From the NCBI RefSeq assembly GCF_030272615.1, contig NC_081413.1:18920285-18984284 (forward strand): a stretch of 64,000 nt of DNA, written 5' to 3'. The number at the start of each line of letters is the position of its first letter. The stretch's first letter is position 1. Shown here piece after piece: positions 1 through 11,461 of the stretch. Source of the DNA: Cryptomeria japonica (Eukaryota > Streptophyta > Pinopsida > Cupressales > Cupressaceae). The position numbers and the translations under genes were made by a program. The notes beneath the pieces were generated by a model. That model saw only the letters and a program-made list of their open reading frames with translations. It was not told where the DNA came from and ran no database searches.

Positions 1-1447
1 TATAGAGGAAGTAGTTTATGTGGCTATCAAAGATGGATCAGATGAAGAAAGTTATGAAGAAAAATCCCTAATATCTCACATAAACGCTAATGATTCTTGG
101 ATCATAGATAGTGGATGCTCGCATCATATGACAGGAGATAAAGACAAGTTTGTTATATTAGAAGATTATGATGGAGGCTATGTTAGATTTGGTAATGATG
201 CACCATGTCCAGTGAAAGGTAAAGTATCTATAACACTTCTTGACAATGCAAGATGCAATGATGTTTATTGGGTTGAAGGTTTGAAATACAATTTGTTGAG
301 TGTAGCACAGCTAAACAACATAGGTTACTGAATAGAATTTCAGAAAGTAATTGTCAAAGTTCATCACAAGAATGGAAAGTTAGCTGCTACTCGGACACAA
401 ACAAAAGGTAACACATTTCACCTTGACTCAACTCATAACAAGTGTTTGTATGCAAAGATAAATGATACCTGGTTATGGCATAAAAGGTTTTGTCATGTCA
501 ATTTTGATAATTTGACCAAAATAAGTAAGAAGCACTGAGTAATAGGTCTACCGAGTCTTGAAAAACCTGAGAATGATATGTGCCGAGGATGCCAGATGGG
601 TAAGATGACAAGATCAAGTTTTACAAGTAAGTCCTACACTTCTAAGAGAATTTTAGATCTAGTGCACACTGACTTGTGTGGTCCTATGAAAGTTCAAAGT
701 TATTATGGTGATAAATATTTCATATTATTTGTGGATGACTATTCAAGGGTGATGTCAGTAATGTTTTTAAAAGAAAAATCAGAAGCTTTTCAAATATTTA
801 AATGGTACAAGGCAAGAGTTGAAAATGAAATAGGAAGACAACTGAAATGTCTTAGATCAGATAGAGGAGGAGAGTTCACATCTGATGAGTTCAACTTATT
901 TTGCAATGATCATGGTATTAAAAGACAAGTCTCTGCACTGAGAACTCCACAATAGAATGGAATAGCTAAGAGAAGAAATAGATCTATTGTGAATTGTGCT
1001 AGAACACTGATGATTGAAAAGAAGTTGCCACAAATATTTTGGAGAGAAGCAATAAGCACAACAGTTTACACCTTGAACTGAGTACAATTGAAGAAAGGTA
1101 CTTTGAAGACACTATATGAAATCTGGTATGATAAGAAACCTAATGTAATTTATTTTAAAATCTTTGGAAGTAGATGCTATGTTCACAAAGATGATAAAAA
1201 TGGCAAGTTTGATCAAAAAAGTGAAGAAGGAACATTTCTAGGTTATTCTTCTAGAAGCAAAGCATTTAAATGTCTGATCAAATCATCTAACAAAATAGTA
1301 GAAAGTGAAAATGTGAAAATTGATGAATTTGCAGAAAGAAATGATGAAGGAAATTCCAAGGAACTAGAAGACTATGATGAATTTGTCTATGTTCAATCGA
1401 GAAGTCTTACCGAGAAGACTATTGAAGAAATTGAAGAGAATATCTAG
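1..1447 (+). pseudogene. copia pol: protease and integrase part (El-1)
   Basis: One reading frame, broken by TGA at 329 and 536, TAG at 953, TGA at 1079 and TAG at 1445, encodes the start of a copia polyprotein. The protease motif WIIDSGCSHHMT lies at about 95-130. The integrase zinc finger shows W-H-K-R-x-C-H-V and C-R-G-C near 470-595. The integrase core has H-T-D-L-C-G-P near 665 and S-D-R-G-G-E-F near 855. Exactly 35 residues after that second Asp the expected catalytic Glu is Lys (NGIAKRR, 957-977). The frame is open to the left edge, so gag and the true start are missing. All breaks in this part are nonsense changes, several of the CAG-to-TAG or TGG-to-TGA kind. It cannot give functional protein. 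Confidence 0.92.
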
Positions 1448-3128
1448 TTACCGAGTGATGAAGAAGATCATACAGAGCCTACCGAGCCTGTATTAGCCAA
1501 GTATGTCAGAAGACATCAAGCACCAAGTCAGATTATAGGAGATAAGGATGATCCAGTGATGACAAGGAACAAACTGAGATAGAACACATGTTTGATATTT
1601 GAATTTGAACCAAGAATAGTGAAAGGGGCATTTAACAGTGAAGATTGGATAAATGCTATGACAGAAGAGATTGATCAAATCAAGAAGAATGACACATGGA
1701 CACTAATCCCAAGACTAAAGGACAAAAATGTAATCAGTACAAAGTGGATTTTTAGAAACAAGCTGAATGAAAAAGGAGAGGTCAATCAAAACAAAGCAAG
1801 ACTAGTTTGCAAAGGTTATGCTCAAGAAGAAGGAATTGATTATGGTGAAAATTTTGCACCTGTTGCTAGACTTGAAGGAGTAAGAACATTGTTGGCATAT
1901 GTTGCTTTCAAAAACTTCAAGGTATATCAAATGGATGTCAAATCTGCATTTCTGAAAGGAATATTAGAAGAAGAATTTTTTATTGAACAACCTTAAGGAT
2001 TTGTTGAAGACAATAATAAAGATCAGGTATGTAAATTGAATAAAGCTTTATATGGTTTGAAACAAGCACCTAGAGCATGGTATGAAAGATTGCACTCTTA
2101 TTTGATTAAGATTGGTTTTATAAGGAGAAGTGAGAACAACAACATGTACATGAAGAATGATGAAAATGGAATACTGATCTCAACCATATTTGTTGATGAT
2201 ATTATATTTTGTGGAAATAACTCTTTATGCAAGAACTTTGGAAATGAAATGAGCAAAGAATTTGAGATGTCATTAATCGGTGAGATAAAGTATTTTATAG
2301 GTTTACAAATATTGTAAATGAAAAATGATATTTTCATTACTCAATCCAAGTACATAAAGGAAATCTTGAAGAAATTTGGAATGGAGGATTCAAAACCAGT
2401 AAGTACTCCTATGACTACCAACTGTAAATTATCAAAGAATGATGAATCTGCATCTGTTGATGAGACACTTTACCAATCCATGATTGGAAAGCTACAATAT
2501 GTTGTTCACAATAGACCAGACATAGCACATGTAGTAGGTATAGTTGCAATATTCTCTACAGATCCTAAGGAAACACACATGACAACAATCAAAAGAATTT
2601 TTAGATACTTGAAAGGCACTGAGGATTATGGCTTAGTATATCAGAAAGGAAATGATTTTGATTTAAAAGTTTATACTGATGCTGATTGGGTAGGCAACAT
2701 TGATGATAGAAAAAACACAAGTGGAGGATCTTTCTTTTTAGGAGAAAGACTAGTGAGTTGGCTTAGCAAGAAACAAGGATGTGTTTCACAGTCAACAGCA
2801 GAAGCTGAATATGTTGTTGCAGCATTGAATTGTACCAACATTGCATGGATCAAACAACTGTTGGAAGGTATAAATGAGAAAGTTACCAAGCCAGTAACTA
2901 TATTCTGTGACAATACTAGTGCCATTAATATTTTAAAAAATCCTATTATGCACTCTAAGACAAAGCACATCTCTATCAAATATCATTATCTTAGAGAAGA
3001 AAGTGGTGTTGGAGTATGTTAGCACAAAAGAACAAATAGTAGATATCTTCACCAAGCCACTACCAAGGGACACTTTTGAATATCTTAGAAGTCAGTTAGG
3101 GGTCCTATCCCTATCTTCTACTCACTGA
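1448..3128 (+). pseudogene. copia pol: reverse transcriptase and RNase H (El-1)
   Basis: This continues the same frame as the integrase. Reverse transcriptase landmarks are W-I-F-R-N-K-L-N (about 1746), M-D-V-K-S-A-F-L (about 1930), [11 protein letters not shown] (about 2050) and the catalytic box F-V-D-D-I-I-F (about 2190). The connection has K-P-V-S-T-P-M and the RNase H has T-D-A-D-W near 2675, S-T-A-E-A-E-Y near 2795 and C-D-N-T-S-A-I near 2910. Stops interrupt it at 1580 (TAG), 1994 (TAA) and 2315 (TAA). A small indel near 3003 shifts the last 40 codons, which then run V-D-I-F-T-K-P-L-P to a TGA at 3126. The family assignment is certain; the copy is non-functional. Confidence 0.93.
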
Positions 3129-3540
3129 AAGAGTTCGGTGAAAGTATCAATCCGATGACTCTATCGAATATCTTTTATGAGTTGATGCTACATTACACAC
3201 TTTAGGATGTTTTCTAAAGGTGTACAGGAAATATTACAGGAAACAATACAAGGAATAGGAATTAAAGACAAAATGCTTTGACCGAGACTCAGTTGATACA
3301 CAACAGTAGGAAATCACTTCATACAGAAAGAAATTATGTTTTAGTTCTTTAATTTTTGGCATTGTTGTCAAAGGGGGAGAAGACTAATATCGAGGGAGAA
3401 AACTGAGAAGACTACAGATTGGAAAGAAGAATGAAGAAAAGAGGAGAAGTCTAATGAATGGGGGAGAGCATTTCAGCATTTCAGAATCACAGCAATCCAA
3501 ATCTTTTAAAGGTCAAATCAATTGGTTTTTCCATCAATGC

Positions 3541-3553
3541 CAAAGGGGGAGAT
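3541..3553 (+). other. polypurine tract of El-1
   Basis: CAAAGGGGGAGAT directly precedes TGTTGGCAAT, the LTR start. A near-identical run, AAAGGGGGAGAAG, lies about 170 bp upstream, near 3371, so the 3' untranslated part holds two PPT-like tracts. Plus-strand priming next to the LTR is the known role of such tracts. Confidence 0.75.
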
Positions 3554-5054
3554 TGTTGGCAATATTGCATTATAACAGACAATGAAAGATTGTTGGCATT
3601 TCATAAGGATATTGAGAAGGTTGTTGATGATTATGGATATAACTGATTAAGGATGTTTACTATCTTGATATTATTATTTTGTCATTGATGTCAAGAAATT
3701 GATTTTCTAATTCAGTATGATGTTTCCATATCTTGAGAAGTATGATTTAAAGAATATAAAGATGTCAGTAAAAGACATAGGAAAGAATATGATGAATAAG
3801 GGGATGAATAAGGTATTCAATGGGCAACTAGTACCAGGTCAGACAATGATGAGATCATGATGTTTAGATTGTTTTAACATCATACATATGTTGTAAATTG
3901 TAAGGATAATACTATTCTATGTTACCAAGCAAAGAACCTAGTCGGTAAACCCTAAGGTTATCGCTATCGGTTAATGAAGGCGGAGTGTCTACCAAGTGAA
4001 GTTTAGTATTTAATGAGTTGTTACCAAGTTTTAACCAAGCTATAACAGAATGAATTAAATGTTTACATGCGTTATTTAATGAAGGAAGCTGATGAGCTGG
4101 AATTGATTAAATGATTGGTGAGCTGTGCATGAAGTTTGTTAATGAATCTAAGGAAATGGAAAGTCGGCATGAAGATCTATAGCACAGATTGAACCGCAAT
4201 ACCTTGGCACAAGTTCCAAGAAATGTATGCAAGTTCCAAGGCAGGGTAAAATGTTTTCATATTGAAATATGCATTGAACCTGGACAAGATTGAAGATCTG
4301 ATGGCTATGATTGATCATGGGAAATGTGATCAAGGAGATTAAGTGGTTACCTTATTGTTTATAAATAGGAAACTATTGATAAACAATGTATGTGGGCAAG
4401 TGTATGCACAGGGATTCTACATAGTGATTATCGAGCATAGAAGCTTGAAGACCTATTAGAATAATAGAGTATAGAAGCCCAACAAATAGACAAGATTAGT
4501 TCTATGTCTAGATTGTATTGAACAAATAGGAATCTTCTTTAGTATTTTAGATGTGAAGTTACAGATAGATTTTTATTACTGTTATTTTGTGAAAGTGATA
4601 GAAAATCTCTTAACCGAGTGGACTTAACAATCTTATTTGTTAAACCCTCTAGCAAGGTGACATTCTAATTGAGTGTTTGAAATCCTTTAACAAGGTCACT
4701 TCTAACAAGGTGAAGATCCTAACAGATCTAAGGGAAATCCCTTAACCGGGTCACATCTAGCAATGTGTTTGTAATCTTTAACAGGATTTTCTTTTAATCG
4801 AGCATACTCTAGAAGAGTATATTTCTTAGTGGGTCCGAAATCCTATAGTAGTTTTTCCCTACTTGGGTTTCCACGTTAAATCTGGTGTTATGAGGTTTAT
4901 GACGTTTATATGCTTTTGAGTTTGCATGTTTAATAGTTTTGGTTATATTATTGTAGTATGTGTTACTGAGGTTGAATCTGATGTTTTGATGGAAGATTAA
5001 GTTTGTATGATTCACCCCCCCCTCTCATCTTGTTGGCTATTGGATATGTACTTA
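3554..5054 (+). repeat. 3' LTR of El-1 (copia)
   Basis: It starts TGTTGGCAAT right after the purine tract. Near its end it has the C-run ACCCCCCCCTCTCA (about 5013), which the LTRs of El-B and El-F share in reverse orientation. The part 4610-4800 holds repeated short boxes of the type TAACARGGT, also seen in the El-B LTRs. The exact end is uncertain because the sequence runs into a PBS-like stretch and no clean CA end is visible. No coding capacity is evident. Confidence 0.75.
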
Positions 5055-5058
5055 TATT

Positions 5059-5070
5059 AAGTATCAGAAC
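5059..5070 (+). other. degenerate initiator-tRNA-Met primer-binding-like site
   Basis: AAGTATCAGAAC matches the copia primer-binding consensus TGGTATCAGAGC at 9 of 12 bases. It sits at the usual place just after an LTR end, but on the outer side of a 3' LTR. It may be a trace of a second internal domain (a tandem or recombined element), or chance. Confidence 0.4.

Positions 5071-5075
<5 letters not shown>

Positions 5076-5122
<47 letters not shown>
5076..5122. repeat. (CT)n microsatellite
   Basis: An uninterrupted TC dinucleotide run of about 47 bp directly follows the PBS-like site. The short reading frame across it (Ser/Leu alternation) is a product of the repeat and not a gene. Confidence 0.97.
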
Positions 5123-5126
<4 letters not shown>

Positions 5127-6085
5127 CACTCAAACTCTCTCGCCCTCTCACACTCAACATCTGGGTAAGTGCACCAAGATGGTGTGCAAAAATGGGGGTA
5201 TAAGTGGACACTTTGTTTTTTTGAAATTAGCTAAACTTGAACTTGGAAGAGAATTTTTAGAGTCATCTACTCAAAATATAAAGATACTCATAGGACAAAG
5301 ATTGTAGTACTCTGAATTTAGTTTCCAAACTACTAAATTTTTTAAAATTGGATAAGATTAAGGGGGTCAAATCCTTCATGCATGAGAAATAGATTAAGTT
5401 TTTTCTGAAAAAACATAACATAGTGTTTGACGTGCACATCAAAAAAGTTATAGTTAAATTTAGTATTTTGACAAATCCTTTGGTAGAAAGATAGTTAAGA
5501 GTGAGCACTAGAAGTTGTGTTATTTTTTGTTGAGTATTTTATTTTTATGATGTTTTGAATCAAGCACATCTTGAAACTTAGGTTCCTGTTCGTGTGCGAA
5601 GCATAACTTGCACCAAAATAATCGATAATTTAATTTTTTTTTTTAAGTGTAAATAATCAAGTGCACTATAATAATATATATATTTTTTTAAATTTGGATA
5701 TTCAAATTTTTTTTTAAAAGTGGTACACATATTTCTTTAAGAACTATGGAGACACTGGTAAAAGAAATTCAAGATTAATGTTATTGTTCAAATTTTTTAA
5801 AAATTATATGGTTCTAAAGCTCATAAGATGGGTGAAAATATGGTGGCAATTTTATATATACCTAGTTGATGAGGTGTAAACCTAACAATGACAAAGTTGA
5901 GAAACCAATTTGATAAAAGAAAACACGTCAAAAATGAGAGACATGGAGGGAAATCAAACTTCCAACCCTCAACCTTGTCATCCAAGCCTATTCACAAGCC
6001 TAAACACATTAAAAGTGTATGGGTTTTATTTAACTAATAGTGCATACATGTTATGTCAACATAAAGACATCCTAATATATAAAAA
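5123..6085. other. anonymous AT-rich DNA, no gene seen
   Basis: AT-rich sequence with several poly-T/A runs, for example near 5633 and 5708. It has no long reading frame and no similarity to the elements in the window. This is the only sizeable stretch that I cannot assign to a retrotransposon. It may be the older host sequence into which El-A inserted, or a worn element remnant. Confidence 0.6.
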
Positions 6086-6252
6086 TACATATGTATGTAT
6101 ATAATATGTGTATGTATACATATATGTATGTAAATTATATGTGTATGTGTATGTATACATATATGTATGTATATAATATGTACATGTATAATGTGTATAT
6201 ATATAATATGAATGTATATGTATATAAAATATGTATGTGTATGTATACATAT
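6086..6252. repeat. TATG/TGTATG microsatellite; El-A inserted at its end
   Basis: Imperfect repeats of ATGTATGTAT and ATATATGTATG run up to the first base of the El-A LTR. The five bases before that LTR (6248-6252, CATAT) are the candidate left TSD; the right copy is outside the window. Reading frames of about 60-100 residues on both strands here are Met/Tyr- or Thr/His-rich repeat artefacts. Confidence 0.9.
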
Positions 6253-7398
6253 TGTAGAGTCAAAAATATCACCCTCATCACCATTAGTGGAAATTGCGAC
6301 ATGTGGTGCCTCCCCCACACTTCTTGGAGGATAGGTTCACCAAAGAAGTCTCTGTTAGCTTCCCCTAAGGCGTTCCCAACTTTGTCGATTTGATAGATTC
6401 ATGGATGTAGATACAACACAAATATGTCTGCACAATACACTACCATTCACCAACCTTCCAGGCAGCAAGTGCTCATTGGGACGTTACGACTTGTGCCAAG
6501 AAGGAATCATAATGCACCCCTATGCGGCCACTGATATTCAAACTCATCCCTTAGCCTATATCCTTGGTTTTTGGACATTTCTAGGGGATCTTTTGGGAGA
6601 TTGGAGACTTGCTCTTGGAAATTGAAGCTCTTGGAGACACCACTACCATTGTTGCAACATCACTAAGCTACCAAGTTTACCAAGCATACCAACACTTTCC
6701 AAGCACTAGGGGAGTAATCTAACTCTATCTTGCATTTCCAATATCTCATTTATTTTCCAATTACCAAATAGAATGGAATTGTCTTTGTATTTGTCTTTGC
6801 ATTCTTCTTTATCAGCTTCTTCATCATCTTCCTTTCCCATGGCTTTTTGGGTTGTTCGTGGAGGTGGAAACCCCAAAATAGGGGTCTGACTTAGGTAGAC
6901 TCCAAAACACAACTCCCAAAATTTTCTCTTTTGCATGTGTGTAGGCAATATGTTGTAGGATTGAGTGTCATATTCTAGAAGTAAACATCACAACGAGCAT
7001 CTTGGTGAGTTCATTCCTAACTTCCTCTTCTATTTAGCTATTCTTTTTCATAGTTAACATTGTGTACATTGAATTATATCTATTTAGTAAGCATCCGTCG
7101 AGTTCTACATTTTGTCTGTATGAACTGGATGTCTTTGTCTAGCTTTGTACTCTGTCTAACCTAGCCACTAGCGCGTCACGTTGTAGTTTGCTAACTGCGT
7201 TGCAGTCTCAGACCCACGCTATCGTCTTGGCCACTGAGCCTTATAGAGTTCACCAAAGGTCTGTCTCGATTCCCAAATAGGTCCAGAACATTATGTTATC
7301 CCCTGGCCCAGCCTTGTGCCAATTTGTAGAGGTATCGGAAGGACCATTCTCTCTCCAAAGACTCATCATTCTTGGGGTGTCGAATTCCCTCTGTTACA
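6253..7398 (+). repeat. 5' LTR of El-A
   Basis: TGTAGAGTCA...CTGTTACA, about 1146 bp, matched by the partial 3' LTR at 63166-64000. Blocks shared with solo LTR El-E include TTCGTGGAGGTGGAAA at 6855-6870 followed by a GGGGTCTGACTTAGG-like stretch. A GTGTGTAGG box follows near 6939, as in the El-D LTRs. Short reading frames here are not coding. Confidence 0.9.
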
Positions 7399-7400
7399 TT

Positions 7401-7419
7401 TTGGTGAACTCAACATGAA
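7401..7419 (+). other. primer-binding-like site of El-A
   Basis: TTGGTGAACTCAACATGAA lies two bases after the LTR end. It matches the equivalent sites of El-D and El-C/G in most positions. It is not the initiator-Met site used by the copia elements; I cannot name the tRNA with confidence. Confidence 0.6.
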
Positions 7420-7694
7420 GGGGGACTCGTGTGTGTTTTATTCTTTCTAGTGTAGCTGAGTTTCTTTATTTCATTTCCTTTTCCATTTTAGTATAGTTAT
7501 TTTACTTTTCATCACATTCATTTAAAAACTTAAAAATTTAATTTTTTTTTTTAAAAGAACAAAACAAAAAACAACAAACATCTTTTTCCCTTTGACGTTT
7601 TTATCTTAAACACATCAAAACAAAACATTCCTACATCTTTTTCTAAAGACATGCATAGGTGTCCTTATTTTGTGATTTGGTTGTCGATCAACTT

Positions 7695-9455
7695 ATGAGC
7701 TTTACGACCCAGACTACGACAAGAGCTGTAGTCAGGAGGTCATCTAGGAGGAGCTTCCCTTTTGATCGTTATAGCCCTCCTCTACCCAATGCCATGCAGT
7801 ATCCTCATCTTGATGATCTCTTGGGCTCTCACCATTTGAAGACCATTCAAACTGGGGATCCCTCTCCTACCATCTCACAACCTAACTCCCTTAGGATTTC
7901 TACTCCCTATTCCCCTCCTGCTATCAACATGATTCTGCTATCTCTATCAATTTTGAGCAGATCAATTCTTTAGAGAAGAACCTAAGATATTTTGAGGGAT
8001 TCTTGAACCAAGAGAACATCCTCCCCTAGGTTGGGAAGATAGGAGAGGCCTAGAGATGCTGAGGGCCCTATCCATTATTGTATTGTTAAAAGTCATGTGC
8101 CCCTAGCCAAGGTACCCCTATGGACACCTAGTTTGATCTATTCAGGTTCTAGGTCAATGTTATCATCCCAGGTTTGGGAGCCTGCATGGTGGATTCTACA
8201 ATCTCGCGTATCAATTCCTCCTTTGTTCCTTTAGGTTACATGGGTATGGCTAGTAGCTTAGCTACTATTTCTGTTGCTGCCCATATTGTAGTTGTCTCTG
8301 CTAGTGCCACATCATCTGACATGTCATCTGGCAGGGGAGGTGGTGCAACTCCACCACCTCCTCCTCCACCTACGAACTTGGTTCTAAATACTGTACTACA
8401 AAACATGGGCCATCTTTAGTTGCAACTCACTTCTCTAGCTTTTTCTTCTAGCCAATCATCTGCACTCATGTACTATAGGAAGAGCCCTTTAGATATCACT
8501 ATCTTGAATACCATCTTTCCAATGGTCACTGATTCATTGAATTTTGATAAGTTAAGTGGAGATGGTGACCCAAACACTCACATCGATTCATTTATGACCA
8601 TATGTAGTGACTATCACAATTCGGACTTTGTTCTCCTTAAGTTGTTTGCTCATTCCCTGAAAGGGACTGCTTTGGAGTGGTACAATTCTCTACCTAACTA
8701 CTCCATCCATACCTTTGATCAACTGATGGATCTCTTTCTCAAGAGGTTTTAGGCTAACATAGGCAGCAAGGTCACTATATCCGACCTTGTTCATTGTAAG
8801 CAGAAACCAAATGAGAAGGTGGTGGATTTATGTCATGATATTAGGAGATCTCAACTAAGATCCCCTTTGCCTTGCCATATAATGACTTGCAGTGTATGTT
8901 CATAGGCAACCTAAAGCCAACATTGAGCGAGGAGTTTTCCCTGAATCATTATCAAAAAATTTCTAGCATGTGCTCTGTCTTGACCAATTATCAACACAAC
9001 ATGACACAGTTCAAAGACTCTTCTTCGAACCCTCTTGGTGGGTCCTTTCCTGGCATGTCCTCATATGGGTCTCGGAGGAATAAATTCATGAATAATATAC
9101 CAGCTACTCCTTTGATAGCTACCTCTCAATCTTCACAAAACTGAGTCTTCACAAAATTGAATGACTCTTATTTGAGTAGCATGCAGCGATTGTTGTGGGA
9201 CAACCTGATCAACCTACCTGACCCTAAACCTCTGTCAGAAAGCAACCCTAACCCCATTGGTTCTATGGGTTGAAGTATTGTCATTACCATCATGTGCCTA
9301 TTCAAGACATTGAGAGATTTTATTGTCTTAGACACATTGTCCAAGACCACATCGATAGTGGGGCTATCAAAGTTGACACAAGGAAACAAAAGTCAAACAA
9401 TTCTATGGATAAAACCAACAGTGACTTGCAGATCTATCCCAATATGTTTCCTCTG
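7695..9455 (+). pseudogene. gag-like polyprotein of El-A, broken and split by El-B
   Basis: The start M-S-F-T-T at 7695 matches the El-D gag start. Downstream, about 8545-8850, is a retrotransposon gag domain (D-P-N-T-H-I, L-K-G-T-A-L-E-W-Y-N-S-L-P, F-D-Q-L-M, L-V-H-C-K-Q), collinear with El-D. Near 9270 follows a relic of the C-terminal knuckle, C-H-Y-H...D-I-E-R-F-Y-C, corresponding to C-Q-F-H...G-H-D-T-E-K-C in El-D. In-frame stops at 8417 and 8750 and frame changes near 7970, 8860 and 9150-9270 disable it. The reading is cut at 9455 by El-B and resumes at 43221. The Gag role (particle formation and RNA packaging) comes from the family. Confidence 0.8.
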
Positions 9456-10378
9456 TGTTAATCTTAGAGGATCTGGTTAATACTGAGAGGGGGGTGAGTT
9501 AGTATTAAAAACAATTTCAAACTTAAACTTAAACTAATAAAACTTCACCAAATCAATCACAAACCAGTAATAAACTATTTACCAGTTTTGGTAATCACTG
9601 ATATCCAATTGTTAAACTGGTTTATCATAACTTCTCATTAAGTGTTCATCAACATGCATAAACAGAAAGTAAATCAAATCAACACATCAAAAACATTCAC
9701 CACATGAACACCATAATTTTCAAGTGGAAACCCAAATAGGGAAACGCCATAGTGGGAATTGGTACCCACAAAAATTGTGCACTCTTTTGGAGTGCACCTA
9801 GTTAGGATCCTAGCCTAGTTAGGAGCTTACAATGATGCCCTGTTAGGAGAAGACCCTATTTGAAGTCACCTAGTTAATGGATTGCTATGATGAGCCCTAT
9901 TAGGAGCTTTGCCCAGTTAGAAGCAACCTTGCAAGAGGATTTGAGACTCATATGTTGAGCTACCCGATTAAGGGATTTACAATTTAAGGCCTATTAGAAC
10001 CTACCCTGTTAAGGGATTTACAATTTAAGGCTTGTTAGAACCTACCCGGTTAAGGGATTTTGTCTACTACAACTGTTAGGGAACAACATATGAATGATCA
10101 AGAAATAGAACTAACTACTTCCTTGTTTAGATCCAATTTAGCTCCAATCTGCTACACTCTTGCAGATACACCACATTGGTTCGGCTTCACACTCTTCTCT
10201 CAAATCACTGACACAACAAACATCAATTATACTGACTTTAATAACCTTTACATCTTAGTTGGTTACAAAACCCTAAGACTTACAACATAGATCATCATAG
10301 ATCTTTATAACTCATTACAAATCATCAAATGGATCATTACGATTAATTATAAATCAATTATAGCCATTGAATGATCAC
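9456..10378 (-). repeat. El-B 3' LTR, first part (split by El-C)
   Basis: It begins TGTTAATCTTAGAGGATCTGG, matching the start of the other LTR at 40103. Read on the - strand it contains many short boxes of the type TAACNGGG between about 9780 and 10060. It stops at the ATCAC duplication (10374-10378) made by El-C and continues at 34283. Confidence 0.9.
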
Positions 10379-11461
10379 TGTAACTAAGAATTGAGAAAAT
10401 ATCAAAACAATACAAATTAGGACAATCACAAAACCCAAAACTGCAATGAAAGAAATCCTACTCCAATCAATGAAGACATAAAGACAAGATATTCAAATTG
10501 CATGAAAGTGAAGCAAACCGACGTAGATATCTCCTTCATGTGGCTCCATTGTTCTTCTTTCACCTTCAATTTTGATGTTGATCTCACCTACAAGTGCAAA
10601 ATGCAAGTAGAAAGCAAGTTGTTGAGAGATGAAAATTGCAGTATAAGGCTACTCGAAAGTGTGATTGATTGATTGATCGATTGATAGAAAATCATCCAAT
10701 TTATAGACAAATTGGAGAGAAGACAAGATTAGCATTAAGAGATTTGAAAGGAAGTTCAAATCAAGAATGGCAAGATTATGACAAATGTATGACAATTTCT
10801 ATGCAAGATGTATGACAAATTATGACAAATTATGACAAGATTGAAATGCCATTCCCATGAAATTAGGGGAAATATTAGAAAAAAATTAAAGAAAATAGGA
10901 GAAATAGAAATTAGGAATTAGGAGAAATTAGCAAATTAGAAAATTGAGGAAAAAGATGAAATAGAAATTAGGTGAATTAATTAATAGGTTTTCATCCATT
11001 AATTAATTCATGAAAGAGACCTAGGACTAAATAAATAAATTTATTTAACCCACAAAGAAGAAGAAAATGATTAAATGAACAAATCAAAAAACCCTAGAAA
11101 TAAGAGGACAAGGAATTAGGTCAAGACAACAAGAAATTAATGTAGGTTCGATCATGATTCTGATTGACAAAGGACCAATGTTGATAAAAGATTGAGATTG
11201 GTTGACAAAAATCAATGACAAATTGACCAAGATTGACAAGGACAAAGATCGATGATGAATCGATCGCAAAATGACAAGATTGACAAGTTGATAATTGCAA
11301 ATGATTATTAACAAGCTAAAGATAATTGAAAGATTGACAAGAGGATAAAACCCTAATTCTATCATCGATTAGGATTGACAATGTCCAAAATGATGATAAA
11401 TCAGCATGCACATTGATGCGATAGGATAAGATTGACCAAAATCATGACTCAAGATTGTTAT
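10379..11461 (-). repeat. El-C 3' LTR, first part (split by El-D)
   Basis: TGTAACTAAGAATTGAG... parallels 33013 onward in the 5' LTR. On the - strand it has a TATA-like CTATAAATTGG near 10700 (forward-strand text CCAATTTATAGACAAATT). It ends with GTTAT, the TSD of El-D, and resumes at 25823. Confidence 0.9.

Larger units (their letters stand above)
1..5054 (+). mobile_element. El-1: Ty1/copia LTR retrotransposon, 5' part outside window
   Basis: A decayed + strand copia element entering from the left edge. Domain order protease, integrase, reverse transcriptase, RNase H is the Pseudoviridae/copia order. A purine tract ends at 3553 and a long 3' LTR follows. The 5' LTR and gag lie outside the window, so LTR divergence and the left TSD cannot be judged. 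The coding part is interrupted by about eight in-frame stops plus one small frameshift, so the copy is dead. The right boundary at about 5054 is inferred from the LTR ends of El-B and El-F, where a C-rich run lies about 35 bp from the LTR end. Confidence 0.9.

Noticed and set aside
578-3022. Several separate host genes in the El-1 region
   Set aside because: All pieces are in one frame and follow the copia protease-integrase-RT-RNase H order.
5263-5508. Small ORF in anonymous AT-rich DNA
   Set aside because: Short, low complexity, no start context or domain; expected by chance.
6034-6393. Met/Tyr- and Thr/His-rich ORFs on both strands
   Set aside because: Products of the TATG/TG microsatellite.
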